From contig JYOD01000083.1 in assembly GCA_000955785.1 (NCBI GenBank), positions 1-44,165 of the forward strand: a stretch of 44,165 nt of DNA. The letters are read 5' to 3'. Under the pieces are notes generated by a model. The model saw only the letters and a list, made by a program, of their open reading frames with translations. It was not told where the DNA came from and ran no database searches. The DNA is from Burkholderiaceae bacterium 16 (GTDB taxonomy: Bacteria > Pseudomonadota > Gammaproteobacteria > Burkholderiales > Burkholderiaceae). Position 1 is the stretch's first letter, and each line of letters starts with the position of its first letter. Shown piece by piece: positions 8,342 through 17,521 of this stretch. The translations under genes were made by a program, and so were the position numbers.

Positions 8342-8429
8342 CAGCGACGCGATCGCCGGGCTCCCGTGTAACAAATCACGCATTCGCACACGGCACCGTT
8401 CTCCCGCACCGCGTCGGCTTTGAGCGGCT

Positions 8430-9149
8430 TCAGCCTCGAACCGAGCGCAACATCGCTTCGAAAATCGTGTCCGGCGGATGGGCGCCGGAAAGCGCTTGTG
8501 TGCCGTTGAAGACAAAGCAGGGGACGCCGCTGATGGCATAACCGGCAGGCGGTAGTTGACGTACCGACCCGCCATGCCGGCCAGGGGATGCTTCGAGATG
8601 CTCGGCCAGCCCTTGTCGGTCCAGTCCGCTATCCAGTCCCAAGCGTTCCAGGACGGAGAAGTCGCCGATATCCTCTCCGTCCATGAAATAGGCGCAAAAC
8701 AGGCGTTCTATCAATGCCGCCACTTGCACTTCGTCGCCATGCCCCGCGGCATAGGCGACCAGATCATGTGCGGCCGCCGTGTTAGGCAGGAGGGCGATCC
8801 GCTCGAAGTTGAAATTGACGCCAGCGGCGCTGCCGGCTTGCCGCACCTGGGCACGACGCCTGGCGATCGCATCAAGACTGCCAAGGCGTGCAAGGTAGAA
8901 GGCTTGGTAGTCGAAGCCGCCAACCGGTGTGTCCGGCAACAGCTGATGCGAGCGCCACAGCAGCTTCAGACTCACGTCGGGCCGTGCTTCGGCCAGACGG
9001 CTCGCGGCAGCCTGCAGATTGCGCTTGCCAATCAGGCACCAGGGGCAGACAAAGTCGAAGAAGGCTTCGATCGTCAATGTGTGACGCGTGCCATCGGATT
9101 CGGTTTTCGCGGGCGCGGCGCTGAGGTTCATGTCGATAACGTCTGGCAT
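8430..9149 (-). CDS. DsbA-family oxidoreductase (FrnE-like)
   Basis: The 239-residue product has a thioredoxin-fold N-terminus with a CPWC redox pair (C35 and C38) in FFDFVCPWCLIGKRNL. The helical insertion and C-terminus (ISGVPCFVFNGTQALSGAHP) are typical of FrnE/YwbO proteins. No signal peptide is visible, so it is probably a cytoplasmic thiol-disulfide exchanger or a glutathione-dependent isomerase-like enzyme; these subfamilies are hard to separate by eye. A second start (MNLSAAP) six codons later is possible. It begins 3 bases after the stop of the Bug gene, so the two are co-transcribed, although a functional link is not obvious. Confidence 0.8.
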   Translation of the reverse strand: MPDVIDMNLSAAPAKTESDGTRHTLTIEAFFDFVCPWCLIGKRNLQAAASRLAEARPDVSLKLLWRSHQLLPDTPVGGFDYQAFYLARLGSLDAIARRRAQVRQAGSAAGVNFNFERIALLPNTAAAHDLVAYAAGHGDEVQVAALIERLFCAYFMDGEDIGDFSVLERLGLDSGLDRQGLAEHLEASPGRHGGSVRQLPPAGYAISGVPCFVFNGTQALSGAHPPDTIFEAMLRSVRG

Positions 9150-9152
9150 CTG

Positions 9153-10148
9153 TTATTCGGGCTTGAAGTCAATCGCCTTCAGCAGCGCACCCTGGCGGTC
9201 GTGGGCAGCGTGAAGCGAGGCGCTTAGCTCAGCCTGGCTCTTGGGGAGCCCTGCATCCAGGCCCAGTTCGGCAATGCGATCCCGCACGGCGGGCGTTTCG
9301 AGTACCTTGCGGGTTGCGGCGCGCAGGCGTTCCTGAATCGCTTCCGGCACGTCCGGCGTTGCCCAGAGTCCTATCCACGCTACCTGATTGAGCCCCGGAT
9401 ATCCGAGTTCCGTGAATGTGGGTACTTGCGGCAGCACGGCGAGACGCTTCGGCGAACTGACGGCGAAGGCATGGAGCTTGCCGGCCTTGATCAGCGGTAG
9501 CGACGTTGCGGTGCCGTCGAACATCAGCGGGACATGCCCCCCCATGACATCCTGTAGCGCTGGCGGAGAGCCCTTGTACCCGACATGGCTCATGTCGATA
9601 CCGGCAAGCCGATTTAGTTGCAGGCCCATGGTGTGCCCAAGCATGCCGCTGCTGTAGGACGCGTAGTTGACGCTGGCCGGGTGGGCCTTGATGTATCGAA
9701 TCAGTTCGGGAAGGTCCCTGGCGGGCAACTTCGGGTTGCCGACAAGCACCAGGCCGCCACGCGCCAGTTCCGCCAGTGGCTTGATGTCGTTGAAGGGATC
9801 AAAGCGGAGCTTTGATAGAAAAGGGATTTCGGAAGCGATGCCGTCCTGGATGACAAGGAGTGTATAGCCGTCATGCGGTGCCGCCAGAACGTCTTGTACC
9901 GCGATCGCGCCGAAACCTCCCGGCTTGGAATCAACGATAAAGCTCTGGCCAAGCTGCTTGCTAAGGCCGTCGGCAAGGCTGCGGGCAAGCATATCGGCAG
10001 TGCCTCCCGGCGGCGCGGCGGTGACGATACGCACGGGCTTCGCAGGCCATGCCTGGGCAATGGCGTGTTGAGAGGCGAAGCAGAGGGCCATTGCCCCGCC
10101 AGCCATTAGCGCGCGACCGTTCCTGGTGAACCAACGAATGCATTTCAT
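9153..10148 (-). CDS. Bug/TctC-type periplasmic solute-binding protein
   Basis: The 331-residue product has a signal peptide (RNGRALMAGGAMALCFASQH, cleavage near AIAQA) and the Bug core (WPAKPVRIVTAAPPGGTADM, LARSLADGLSKQLGQSF, VDSKPGG, DGYTLL). The start has a good AGGAG site 7 bases upstream. Bug proteins bind organic acids such as carboxylates, nicotinate or amino acids, often without a dedicated transporter beside them. No TctA or TctB membrane subunit is encoded here. The substrate cannot be read from sequence. It forms a transcription unit with the FrnE-like gene. Confidence 0.9.
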   Translation of the reverse strand: MKCIRWFTRNGRALMAGGAMALCFASQHAIAQAWPAKPVRIVTAAPPGGTADMLARSLADGLSKQLGQSFIVDSKPGGFGAIAVQDVLAAPHDGYTLLVIQDGIASEIPFLSKLRFDPFNDIKPLAELARGGLVLVGNPKLPARDLPELIRYIKAHPASVNYASYSSGMLGHTMGLQLNRLAGIDMSHVGYKGSPPALQDVMGGHVPLMFDGTATSLPLIKAGKLHAFAVSSPKRLAVLPQVPTFTELGYPGLNQVAWIGLWATPDVPEAIQERLRAATRKVLETPAVRDRIAELGLDAGLPKSQAELSASLHAAHDRQGALLKAIDFKPE

Positions 10149-10304
10149 GTGAGTCTCCTGGTTATTCTTGCGGCTCCGTGGCGCGGGCGACGCGCCACGC
10201 TACCAGCGAGCAGTCTTGCCCCGCCGCGAAGGTTGCTACCCCGCACTTTGGTGAAGTGTTCTTGGGCACCTGTCGCCAGTATTCTGATGCTGGCGCGTGC
10301 GGCG

Positions 10305-10330
10305 TCCCCCCCCAGCAGTGGGGGGGAGCC
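10305..10330. repeat. G/C palindrome C upstream of the acyl-CoA synthetase
   Basis: Eight C (10306-10313), spacer AGCAGT, seven G (10320-10326), then AGCC. It lies in the divergent 466-base gap between the Bug gene (start 10148) and the acyl-CoA synthetase (10615). Apart from ribosome sites nothing else stands out in that gap. The core and spacer match palindromes A and B. It is a candidate operator for the MalT-like regulator, about 290 bases from the start codon. Confidence 0.55.
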
Positions 10331-10614
10331 GCAGCGATAGTCCGGCAGAATTCAGGGCAGCAGGCTTACTTCATGCCACCTTCAGACCCAGGCTCCGGCC
10401 GGACAAGCTGAAGCAGGCTGCCAGCCTTTGCGCCGGAACAGGCATCCGCCGGCGCAGGTAACGACGATCGCCAGCCTGGCATGTCCCTCGCGCGAATCAA
10501 ACGCGCGGCGGGCGCCGTACTCAGCGAACCATGGGGCGTTGTGCCAACGCACGGTTCGTACGCTGCATGGCCTGGCAACGATACATACCCACCAAAACTA
10601 CCAGGAGACCCTCC

Positions 10615-12273
10615 ATGCAAGCCTTTGACCCAGCCTCGAGCCAGATTGCGGCAACCCCGTCGGCCTATGATTACCCGTTGCTTGTCGGACAGTTGCTTCT
10701 GAACTCCGTCAGCCTCCATGGCGACCAGGAAATTACCTACTGCGGAGAGCAGCGCTTTACCTTCGGGCAGTTCCGCCAGCGCATCGGACGGCTTGCATCC
10801 GCACTTGCCGCGCAAGGCGTGGCGCATGGAGGCACGGTTGCCGTCATGGATTGGGACAGCCACCGGTATCTTGAGAGCTATTTCGCCATCCCGATGATGG
10901 GCGCCCGACTATTTACCGTCAATGTGCGCATCTCGCCCAAGCAAATTGCTTACACGCTGAATGACTCCGGCGCCGAAGTGATCCTGGCACACGCCGACTT
11001 CCTTCCGCTGCTGGAGGAAATCCGCTCCGAATTGCGCCATGTCCGTAAGATCATCACGATTGCCGACGGTCAGCCGCTGCCCGGGACCGGCCTGCCGGTC
11101 GCAGGAGAATACGAGGCGCTGCTCGGCCAGGCATCGCCCGACTTTGCATTCCAGGACTTTGACGAGAAGACCACGGCGGCCATCTTCTATACGACGGGCA
11201 CCACCGGCGATCCGAAGGGCGTGAGCTACAGTCACCGTCAGATCGTCCTGCATACGCTCGCGACAGCGACCACTCTGTGCGCGCCGCGAGAGGGCCAGAG
11301 ACTGCATCGCGAAGACGTCTACATGCCCATCACACCCATGTTCCATGTGCTGGCGTGGGGCATGCCCTATGTAGCCGTCATGCTCGGTCTCAAGATCGTG
11401 CTTCCCGGCAGGTATTTGCCGGAAAACCTGCTACGGCTGCGCAAGACAGAAAACGTGACGTTCTCCCATTGCGTGCCTACCATCCTGCAGATGCTGCTGC
11501 AACAGGCTCGCGAGCAGGAGACGGATCTTCGCGGATGGAAGATGATCATCGGTGGCTCCGCGCTGTCGGCATCGCTCTGCAAGGCCGCGGTCACGGAAGG
11601 CATCGATGTCTTCGCCGGCTATGGCATGTCGGAGACGGGGCCGATCGTCGCGCTGTCGCAGTTTCCGCCGGGCGTGGATCCTGAAGACATCGATGAAAGC
11701 GTGCGCCTGCGCTGCATGACCGGCAGGCCGGTTCCCCTGACCGATTTTCGTGTTGTCGATAGCGAGATGCGGGATGTGCCGCGCGACGGCAAGACGCAGG
11801 GAGAGATCGTGTTGCGCTCGCCTTACCTGACCCTGGGATACCTTGGCAAGCCCGAGGCCTCGGAGGTACTCTGGGCGGGGGGCTACCTGCATACCCAGGA
11901 CGTGGCAGTCATGATGCCGGATGGATACATACAAGTCGTTGATCGTCTCAAGGACGTCATCAAGACAGGTGGCGAGTGGGTGTCTTCCATCGAAGTCGAG
12001 CATCTGATCTGCGGGATTCCCGGTGTGCGTGAAAGCGCGGTGATTGGCGTGCCGGACGAAAAATGGGGCGAACGCCCTATGGCCGTGGTGTGCGTCAGCG
12101 ATGAGGGCCTGACTGTCGAGGATATTCGCCGCCACTTGCAGCATTACGTCGACGCAAAGCGGATCAGCCGATACGCCGTGCCGGATTCGCAGCGAATCGT
12201 ATTCGTCGCCGAGATCCCGAAGACCAGCGTAGGGAAAATCGATAAGAAGCAACTCCGAAAGAATCTGCTATAG
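10615..12273 (+). CDS. Medium/long-chain fatty acyl-CoA synthetase (AlkK-like)
   Basis: The 552-residue product starts at 10615, with AGGAG 8 bases upstream. It shows all the marks of the adenylate-forming family: YTTGTTGDPKG around residue 188 (ATP-binding P-loop), GYGMSETGP near 338, the hinge region RLKDVIKTGGEWVSS near 445, and a C-terminal KTSVGKIDKKQLR carrying the catalytic lysine. The overall pattern is closest to AlkK-type ligases that activate medium-chain fatty acids with ATP and CoA. It is followed 87 bases later by phaZ, so it may activate hydroxy or fatty acids released from storage polymer. AlkK genes are classically controlled by MalT/AlkS-type activators, which fits the palindrome upstream. 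Confidence 0.88.
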   Translation: MQAFDPASSQIAATPSAYDYPLLVGQLLLNSVSLHGDQEITYCGEQRFTFGQFRQRIGRLASALAAQGVAHGGTVAVMDWDSHRYLESYFAIPMMGARLFTVNVRISPKQIAYTLNDSGAEVILAHADFLPLLEEIRSELRHVRKIITIADGQPLPGTGLPVAGEYEALLGQASPDFAFQDFDEKTTAAIFYTTGTTGDPKGVSYSHRQIVLHTLATATTLCAPREGQRLHREDVYMPITPMFHVLAWGMPYVAVMLGLKIVLPGRYLPENLLRLRKTENVTFSHCVPTILQMLLQQAREQETDLRGWKMIIGGSALSASLCKAAVTEGIDVFAGYGMSETGPIVALSQFPPGVDPEDIDESVRLRCMTGRPVPLTDFRVVDSEMRDVPRDGKTQGEIVLRSPYLTLGYLGKPEASEVLWAGGYLHTQDVAVMMPDGYIQVVDRLKDVIKTGGEWVSSIEVEHLICGIPGVRESAVIGVPDEKWGERPMAVVCVSDEGLTVEDIRRHLQHYVDAKRISRYAVPDSQRIVFVAEIPKTSVGKIDKKQLRKNLL

Positions 12274-12360
12274 CTGACCAATAGCTGACGAAGGGCGCAG
12301 CCGAGTTTTCTTCGATCTGGAAACGCTGAAGAAAATCAAATTATCCCGGGGGAAATAGCC

Positions 12361-13599
12361 ATGCTTTACCAGCTCCATGAATTCCAGCGCTCGATGCTGC
12401 ACCCGCTTACCGCGTGGGCGCAGGCCACAGCTAAGACCTTCACCAATCCCCTGAGTCCGCTTTCCCTGGTGCCCGGCGCCACGCGCCTGGCCGCCGGCTA
12501 CGAACTGCTGTACCGGCTCGGCAAGGAATACGAAAAACCGGCCTTCGATATCAGGTCGGTACGCTCCAACGGCAGGGACATCCCGATCGTCGAACAGACC
12601 ATCATCGAAAAACCCTTCTGCAAACTGGTGCGCTTCAAGCGCTACGCGGACGACCCCGATACCATCAGGCTGCTCAAGGATGAGCCGATCGTATTGGTGT
12701 GCGCGCCCTTGTCGGGCCATCATTCCACGCTGCTGCGCGACACGGTGAAAACCTTGCTGCGGGATCACAAGGTCTATGTGACCGACTGGATCGACGCCCG
12801 CATGGTGCCGGTCGAGGACGGCAGTTTCGGTCTGGCCGACTACATCCATTACATCCAGGAATTCATCCGCCACATCGGCGCGGAACACCTGCATGTGATC
12901 TCGGTGTGCCAGCCTACGGTGCCGGTGCTCGCGGCCATCTCCCTGCTGGCCTCGGCCGGCGAGAAGACGCCCAAGACCATGACCATGATGGGCGGTCCGA
13001 TCGATGCGCGGCGCAGTCCGACTGCGGTGAATTCGCTGGCGACCAACAAGTCGTTCAAGTGGTTCGAGAATAATGTGATTCACACGGTGCCGGCGAATTA
13101 CCCTGGGCATGGCCGCAAGGTGTATCCGGGCTTTTTGCAGCATGCCGGCTTCGTCGCCATGAACCCCGACCGTCACCTGACTTCGCACTACGACTATTAC
13201 CTGAACCTGGTCGAAGGCGATGCCGACGACGCAGAAGCCCATGTGCGCTTCTACGACGAATATAACGCGGTGCTGGACATCGACGCCGAGTTCTACCTCG
13301 ATACCATCCGCGAGGTATTCCAGGAATTTCGCCTTGCCAACGGCACCTGGGAAGTCGACGGCAAGCCGGTGCGGCCGCAGGACATCAAGGGCACGCTGCT
13401 GTTGACCATCGAAGGCGAAATGGACGACATCTCGGGCGCCGGCCAGACGGCGGCGGCGCACGAGTTGTGCACTGGCATCGCGCAAGAGAGCAAGAAGCAC
13501 ATTACCGCCGCCGGGTGCGGCCACTATGGCATCTTCTCTGGCCGCCGCTGGCGTGAGGACATTTACCCGGAAGTCCGGGCCTTCATTCGTAACGCCTAG
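12361..13599 (+). CDS. phaZ: Intracellular poly(3-hydroxybutyrate) depolymerase
   Basis: The 412-residue product has no signal peptide. It carries the catalytic triad of the Ralstonia eutropha PhaZa1 type at identical numbering: C183 in ISVCQPTVP (cysteine in the lipase-box position), D355 in EGEMDD, and H388 in GCGHYG. It degrades native amorphous PHB granules in the cytoplasm, by hydrolysis or thiolysis. A purine-rich GGGGGAAAT lies 7 bases before the start. Just before the gene, at 12273-12294, there is an 11-base tandem duplication (TAGCTGAC repeated). It is probably co-transcribed with the acyl-CoA synthetase. Confidence 0.95.
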   Translation: MLYQLHEFQRSMLHPLTAWAQATAKTFTNPLSPLSLVPGATRLAAGYELLYRLGKEYEKPAFDIRSVRSNGRDIPIVEQTIIEKPFCKLVRFKRYADDPDTIRLLKDEPIVLVCAPLSGHHSTLLRDTVKTLLRDHKVYVTDWIDARMVPVEDGSFGLADYIHYIQEFIRHIGAEHLHVISVCQPTVPVLAAISLLASAGEKTPKTMTMMGGPIDARRSPTAVNSLATNKSFKWFENNVIHTVPANYPGHGRKVYPGFLQHAGFVAMNPDRHLTSHYDYYLNLVEGDADDAEAHVRFYDEYNAVLDIDAEFYLDTIREVFQEFRLANGTWEVDGKPVRPQDIKGTLLLTIEGEMDDISGAGQTAAAHELCTGIAQESKKHITAAGCGHYGIFSGRRWREDIYPEVRAFIRNA

Positions 13600-13623
13600 C
13601 GTCCGCCCGGGTGCGGCGCGGGG

Positions 13624-13932
13624 TCAGTCGTCGGGTGCCGCAACCGTAACCATCCCGCCGGCAACGGTTACGGGGTAGCACTTGACCGCCAGGGCCGCGT
13701 TACCCGCCATGTGGCCGGTTGCCAGGTTGAACCGCAGGCCATGCGCCCGGCACTGGACGGTGGTGCCGTCGACTTTGCCCCCCGCCAGCGATGCGCCGGC
13801 GTGGGGGCAACTGTCGGCCAGTGCGTGGACATGTCCATTGACATGGAACACCGCGACTTCATGCGTGCCAATCCGGAGCAGCCGGCAGCGGCCGTCCGGG
13901 ATGTCGGTCAAGGCAAGGGTGACTTCGGTCAT
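13624..13932 (-). CDS. Rieske-type [2Fe-2S] ferredoxin
   Basis: The 102-residue product has both Rieske motifs: C42-P-H44 and C61-R-A-H64 in SCPHAGAS and QCRAHGLRF. This length and the lack of other domains match small soluble ferredoxins that serve ring-hydroxylating oxygenases or NirD-like roles. The start at 13932 is chosen because the Rieske fold begins there; an in-frame ATG at 14007 would add 25 residues unlike the family. No oxygenase or reductase is adjacent, so its partner is unknown. It converges on phaZ with 24 bases between the stops. Confidence 0.85.
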   Translation of the reverse strand: MTEVTLALTDIPDGRCRLLRIGTHEVAVFHVNGHVHALADSCPHAGASLAGGKVDGTTVQCRAHGLRFNLATGHMAGNAALAVKCYPVTVAGGMVTVAAPDD

Positions 13933-14015
13933 CTCACGTCCTGGGAAGAAGTTTAGTGGCGTGGCGCTGTCGCCAGCAGAAGAGCCTTGATGATAGGCGT
14001 CTGCCATGGCGGTAT

Positions 14016-14035
14016 CCCCCCCACGACGGGTAGGG
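14016..14035. repeat. G/C palindrome-like element E upstream of the Rieske gene
   Basis: CCCCCCC (14016-14022), a 10-base spacer, then GGGGG (14033-14037 region). It lies about 85 bases upstream of the Rieske start and just after the antiporter stop at 14087 on the minus strand. The spacer is longer than in A to C and differs in sequence, so it may be unrelated or act as a weak terminator for the antiporter. Confidence 0.3.
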
Positions 14036-14086
14036 GGCAGGGGCCGATCAGCGCCGGATCATGTTTCTTCCCTGGCCGCCTTGCGG

Positions 14087-15334
14087 CTACCGCTTCGCGT
14101 TCAGGCCATTCAGGTGCCTGACCAGCTTGCCCAGCGTGGTGGCCTGGATCAGCAGGCTGAACACCACCACCAGGTAGGTCACGCCGATCAGCATCTCGCG
14201 GCCCGGGAACTCCGGCAGCGATAGCGCCAGCGCGATCGAGATGCCGCCGCGCAGGCCGCCCCAGGTCATGATGGTGGCCGAGTGCGGATTGAGCCGGCGG
14301 AAGTTCTGCAGCGCCAGCAGCGGGATGGCCACGCTGATGCCGCGCGCCAGCAGCACCACGGGAATCGCCGCCAACCCCAGCCAGACGATATGCAGCTGCA
14401 GGGACAGCGCGATGATCTCCAGCCCGATCAGGCCGAACAGCACCAGGTTGAGCAACTCGTCGAGCAGGCCCCAGAAGTTGAACAAATGCTCGCGCGTCTT
14501 TTCCGACATCGACTTGGTGGCGCTGTGATTGCCGATCACCAGTCCCATGATGACTACCGACAGCGGCGCCGACACGTGTACCACTTCGGCCAGGCTGTAG
14601 CCGCCGGTGGCCAGCGCCAGCGTGATCAGGATCTCGACGGGATAGCTGTCGATACCCCGCAGCAGCAGCGATGCCACGTAGCCCACTACGATGCCTAGCG
14701 CCACGGCGCCAAGCACTTCGCGCACCAGCGCCACCGCCACATGGGAAGGAGAAAAATCGGTGGCGCCGGTGGCCAGGCCCACCAGCGTCAGGAACGCCAC
14801 CACCGCGGTGCCGTCGTTGAACAGGGACTCGCCGGCAATCTTGGTTTCCAGGCTTTCCGGCGCGCCCGCGCTCTTGAGCACGCTCAGCACGGCGATCGGG
14901 TCGGTGGGAGAAATCAGGGCGCCGAATACCAGGCACCACAGCAGGCTGATCGGGTGGCCGAGCCATTGCGCCACATAGTAGAAGCCGGCACCGACCGCGG
15001 CGGTGGAGATCACCACGCCCACGGTGGCCAGCATGATCACGGCCCGGCGCTGACGGCGCATGCGTGAGAGGTCGACGTGGAGGGCGCCGGCAAACAGCAG
15101 CAGGCTGAGCAGGCCATGAAACACAACATCGGAGAAATCGATCTGGGCCACCAGCTTACGGGCCTGCGCGACCATTTCAGGATGGTTGAAGCCGAGGATG
15201 GAGACGCTCAGGCAGGCCACCAGGCCGACGGCGGTGATGCCCAATGTATCGGGCAGCTTGATAAAGCGGTGGTTGATGACGCCAAAAATGGCGATGAGGG
15301 TGAAAAGGGCGCCGGTCCCTTGGAACACAGTCAT
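14087..15334 (-). CDS. CPA1-family Na+(K+)/H+ antiporter (NhaP-type)
   Basis: The 415-residue integral membrane protein has about 12 hydrophobic segments. Family signatures are GALISPTDPIAVLSVLK (the discontinuous ion-binding helix with its Asp), GESLFNDGTAVV (the ND pair of CPA1) and WGGLRGGISIALAL near the C-terminus. It has no large cytoplasmic regulatory domain. It exchanges monovalent cations for protons across the inner membrane for pH and salt homeostasis. The start at 15334 follows an AGGAGA site at a rather long distance of about 11 bases. It appears to be a single-gene unit. Confidence 0.9.
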   Translation of the reverse strand: MTVFQGTGALFTLIAIFGVINHRFIKLPDTLGITAVGLVACLSVSILGFNHPEMVAQARKLVAQIDFSDVVFHGLLSLLLFAGALHVDLSRMRRQRRAVIMLATVGVVISTAAVGAGFYYVAQWLGHPISLLWCLVFGALISPTDPIAVLSVLKSAGAPESLETKIAGESLFNDGTAVVAFLTLVGLATGATDFSPSHVAVALVREVLGAVALGIVVGYVASLLLRGIDSYPVEILITLALATGGYSLAEVVHVSAPLSVVIMGLVIGNHSATKSMSEKTREHLFNFWGLLDELLNLVLFGLIGLEIIALSLQLHIVWLGLAAIPVVLLARGISVAIPLLALQNFRRLNPHSATIMTWGGLRGGISIALALSLPEFPGREMLIGVTYLVVVFSLLIQATTLGKLVRHLNGLNAKR

Positions 15335-15540
15335 GCGAGGGGGGTCTCCTGCCTTTCAGGCATTGCGAGGTGGATGAGGCCGCGTTCAGATCGTGCCTGG
15401 ACGCGGCGAAGTGTATTTTATGCCACATGCAAGATACCAGTATTTGGGATATTTCTTCAAATGCGGGGGGAAAGTATGGAAAGGATTGAAGGGATGCTCC
15501 TTTCAGGACAGCTTTGCTGCCCACCACGGCGTATGTCCTC

Positions 15541-15610
15541 CAAAAGGAAAGAGGGTTCAGCCGAAGCGGAACCCTCTTTTCCCCAACCCTCTCCCGCTGG
15601 GAGGAGAGGG
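15541..15610 (-). terminator. Intrinsic terminator and second hairpin downstream of the chemoreceptor gene
   Basis: Arms AGAGGGTTC (15550-15558) and GAACCCTCT (15569-15577) form a hairpin with T-rich tails on both strands (TTTT on plus, TTTCCTTTT on minus). A second stem, CCCTCTCC (15587-15594) with GGAGAGGG (15603-15610), lies beside it. Located about 60-120 bases past the chemoreceptor stop at 15668, they probably end its transcript. The rest of 15335-15540 shows no gene and likely holds the antiporter promoter. Confidence 0.75.
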
Positions 15611-15667
15611 CGTGAAGCCGCCGTCATCGCAGGCGGCTTTGGCGCATGCAGCGCCCTGCGCGGCGCT

Positions 15668-17497
15668 TCAGGCTACCGCCCTGGTGCCGCCATGAGCCCT
15701 GGCCAGCCGGAACTGGCTCACCGCATCGGCAAGCTTGTTGGCTTGCTCATGCAGGAAGCCCGCGGCGGCCGACGCTTGCTCGACCAGCGCCGCATTCTGT
15801 TGCGTCGTGTTGTCGAGCTGGCCCACGGCCTGGTTGACCTGCATGATGCCGACGCTTTGTTCGCTGCCGGCGGCCGAGATTTCCCGAAGCACCTGCTCGA
15901 CCTGTTTCACGCTGGCGACGATGCTGTTCATGGTTTCCCCGGCTTCCTGCACAAGGTCCGCGCCCGAGTCCACCTTCGCCACCGACTTGCTGATCAAGGC
16001 CTTGATTTCCTTGGCGGCCTGCGCGCTGCGTTGCGCAAGCGTGCGCACTTCGCCGGCCACCACGGCGAACCCGCGCCCTTGTTCACCGGCGCGGGCGGCT
16101 TCCACGGCGGCGTTCAGCGCCAGGATGTTGGTCTGGAATGCGATGCCGTCGATGACACCGATGATGTCGTGGATCTTGGCCGATGCCGTGGAGATCTCCT
16201 GCATCGTGGTCACTACCCGCGCAACGGCTTCGCCCCCCCGGTTGGCGACCTGCGAGGCCGAGGCGGCCAGTTCGCCGGCGCGCACGGCGGCTTCGGCCGA
16301 GTTCTGCACGGTGCCGGTGAGCTGGTCCATGGACGCGGCCGTCTGTTCCAGGCTGGCGGCAGCCTGCTCGGTGCGCGATGAAAGATCGATATTGCCCTGG
16401 GAGATTTCCGCGGCCGCGGTCCTGACGGATTCGCTGCTGTCGCGGATATCGATCAGGACGGTGGACAGCTTGTCGGCAAACTGATTGAACGAGCGGGCGA
16501 TCTGGGCGACTTCGTCTTCTCCGTCAGCGGGCAGCCGCTTGGTCAGGTCGCCGTGCCCGGAGCCGATCTCATCCATCGCTTCGTGCACCTGGGACAGTCG
16601 CCGGAACGCCGAGGCAGTCATCACGGAGCCCACACCGGCCGCGAGACAAGCCACAACCACCAGCGTCATGAACATGGCCCGCAGCACACTATGCAGACCG
16701 GCCAGGGCCTCGCCCTCATCCATGGCGACAACCAGTTCCCAGTCCGAATTCTTCACCGGCTCCGCATGGAGCAGCTTGGCGGCGCCGGCAATCTTCACCG
16801 CGAGTGGCTTCTCGGGATCGGCCAGGTTGCCCAGCGCGTTCGTTGTCAACTCGGCGGACAGGTCGGTGGCCGGCTTGAGGTTGAGCTTCGCATCCGGATG
16901 CGCAACGATGCGGCCGTTGTTGTCGGCCAGGAAGGCGAAGCTGGCAGGGGTGGGCTGGATGCCTGTCACGATGGAAGTGACGGCATCCAGGTTCACGTCA
17001 GCGGCCACGACGGCCTTCAGCTCGCCATTGGCCAACACCGGCAGGGCCAGCGTCACCACGAGTTTCTTCGAGGCAATGTCCTCATAGGGTTGCGTGATCA
17101 CCAGCTTGCCGGTCTTGACGGCAGCCTGGTACCACGGGCGGCCCGTGGGGTCGTAGCCGGCGGGGATGCCGAGGTCGCGGGAGAATACGGCGCGCTTGTC
17201 GGGAAAGCCTGCGTAAGCCACGACAAAGCCGCCGGATTTCTCCAGTTGCGTGACTGCGGACATGGGGTCGCTGGCGAGGCTCTCAGGGGAAACTGCTTCC
17301 ACCATGGCGGCTCTCGCGGTCAGCCACTCGGTGATGGCCTGGGCGTTGCCTTGGGTGATCGTGGCGAGGTTTTGCCTCAGGGCGCGTTCGTCGCTGTGCT
17401 TCGTGACAACGTAGGTTATGCCGGTGGATGCCGACAGGGCGGTGACAACAATGGCGACACAGGTCGCCGTAATGCGTGTACGTAGCGAGAGAAGCAT
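15668..17497 (-). CDS. Methyl-accepting chemotaxis protein with a periplasmic Cache domain
   Basis: The 609-residue product starts at 17497 (MLLSLRTRITATCVAIVVTA), where the first membrane helix begins; earlier in-frame ATGs would translate through a hairpin. A periplasmic double-Cache sensor follows (DPTGRPWYQAAVKTGKLVIT, then SKKLVVTLALPVL, typical of small-acid or amino-acid binding sensors). A second membrane helix lies near residue 290, then a HAMP linker and the signalling hairpin (DGIAFQTNILALNAAVEAAR and GRGFAVVAGEVRTLAQRSA). The C-terminus lacks an NWETF-like CheR/CheB tether. The ligand is unknown. No che genes are nearby. Confidence 0.93.
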   Translation of the reverse strand: MLLSLRTRITATCVAIVVTALSASTGITYVVTKHSDERALRQNLATITQGNAQAITEWLTARAAMVEAVSPESLASDPMSAVTQLEKSGGFVVAYAGFPDKRAVFSRDLGIPAGYDPTGRPWYQAAVKTGKLVITQPYEDIASKKLVVTLALPVLANGELKAVVAADVNLDAVTSIVTGIQPTPASFAFLADNNGRIVAHPDAKLNLKPATDLSAELTTNALGNLADPEKPLAVKIAGAAKLLHAEPVKNSDWELVVAMDEGEALAGLHSVLRAMFMTLVVVACLAAGVGSVMTASAFRRLSQVHEAMDEIGSGHGDLTKRLPADGEDEVAQIARSFNQFADKLSTVLIDIRDSSESVRTAAAEISQGNIDLSSRTEQAAASLEQTAASMDQLTGTVQNSAEAAVRAGELAASASQVANRGGEAVARVVTTMQEISTASAKIHDIIGVIDGIAFQTNILALNAAVEAARAGEQGRGFAVVAGEVRTLAQRSAQAAKEIKALISKSVAKVDSGADLVQEAGETMNSIVASVKQVEQVLREISAAGSEQSVGIMQVNQAVGQLDNTTQQNAALVEQASAAAGFLHEQANKLADAVSQFRLARAHGGTRAVA

Positions 17498-17521
17498 GCG
17501 CGGTGGGTAGGGGCGGTTGTG

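Noticed and set aside
15077..17485. Plus-strand frames opposite the chemoreceptor gene
   Set aside because: Antisense shadows; the minus strand carries an unambiguous chemoreceptor.
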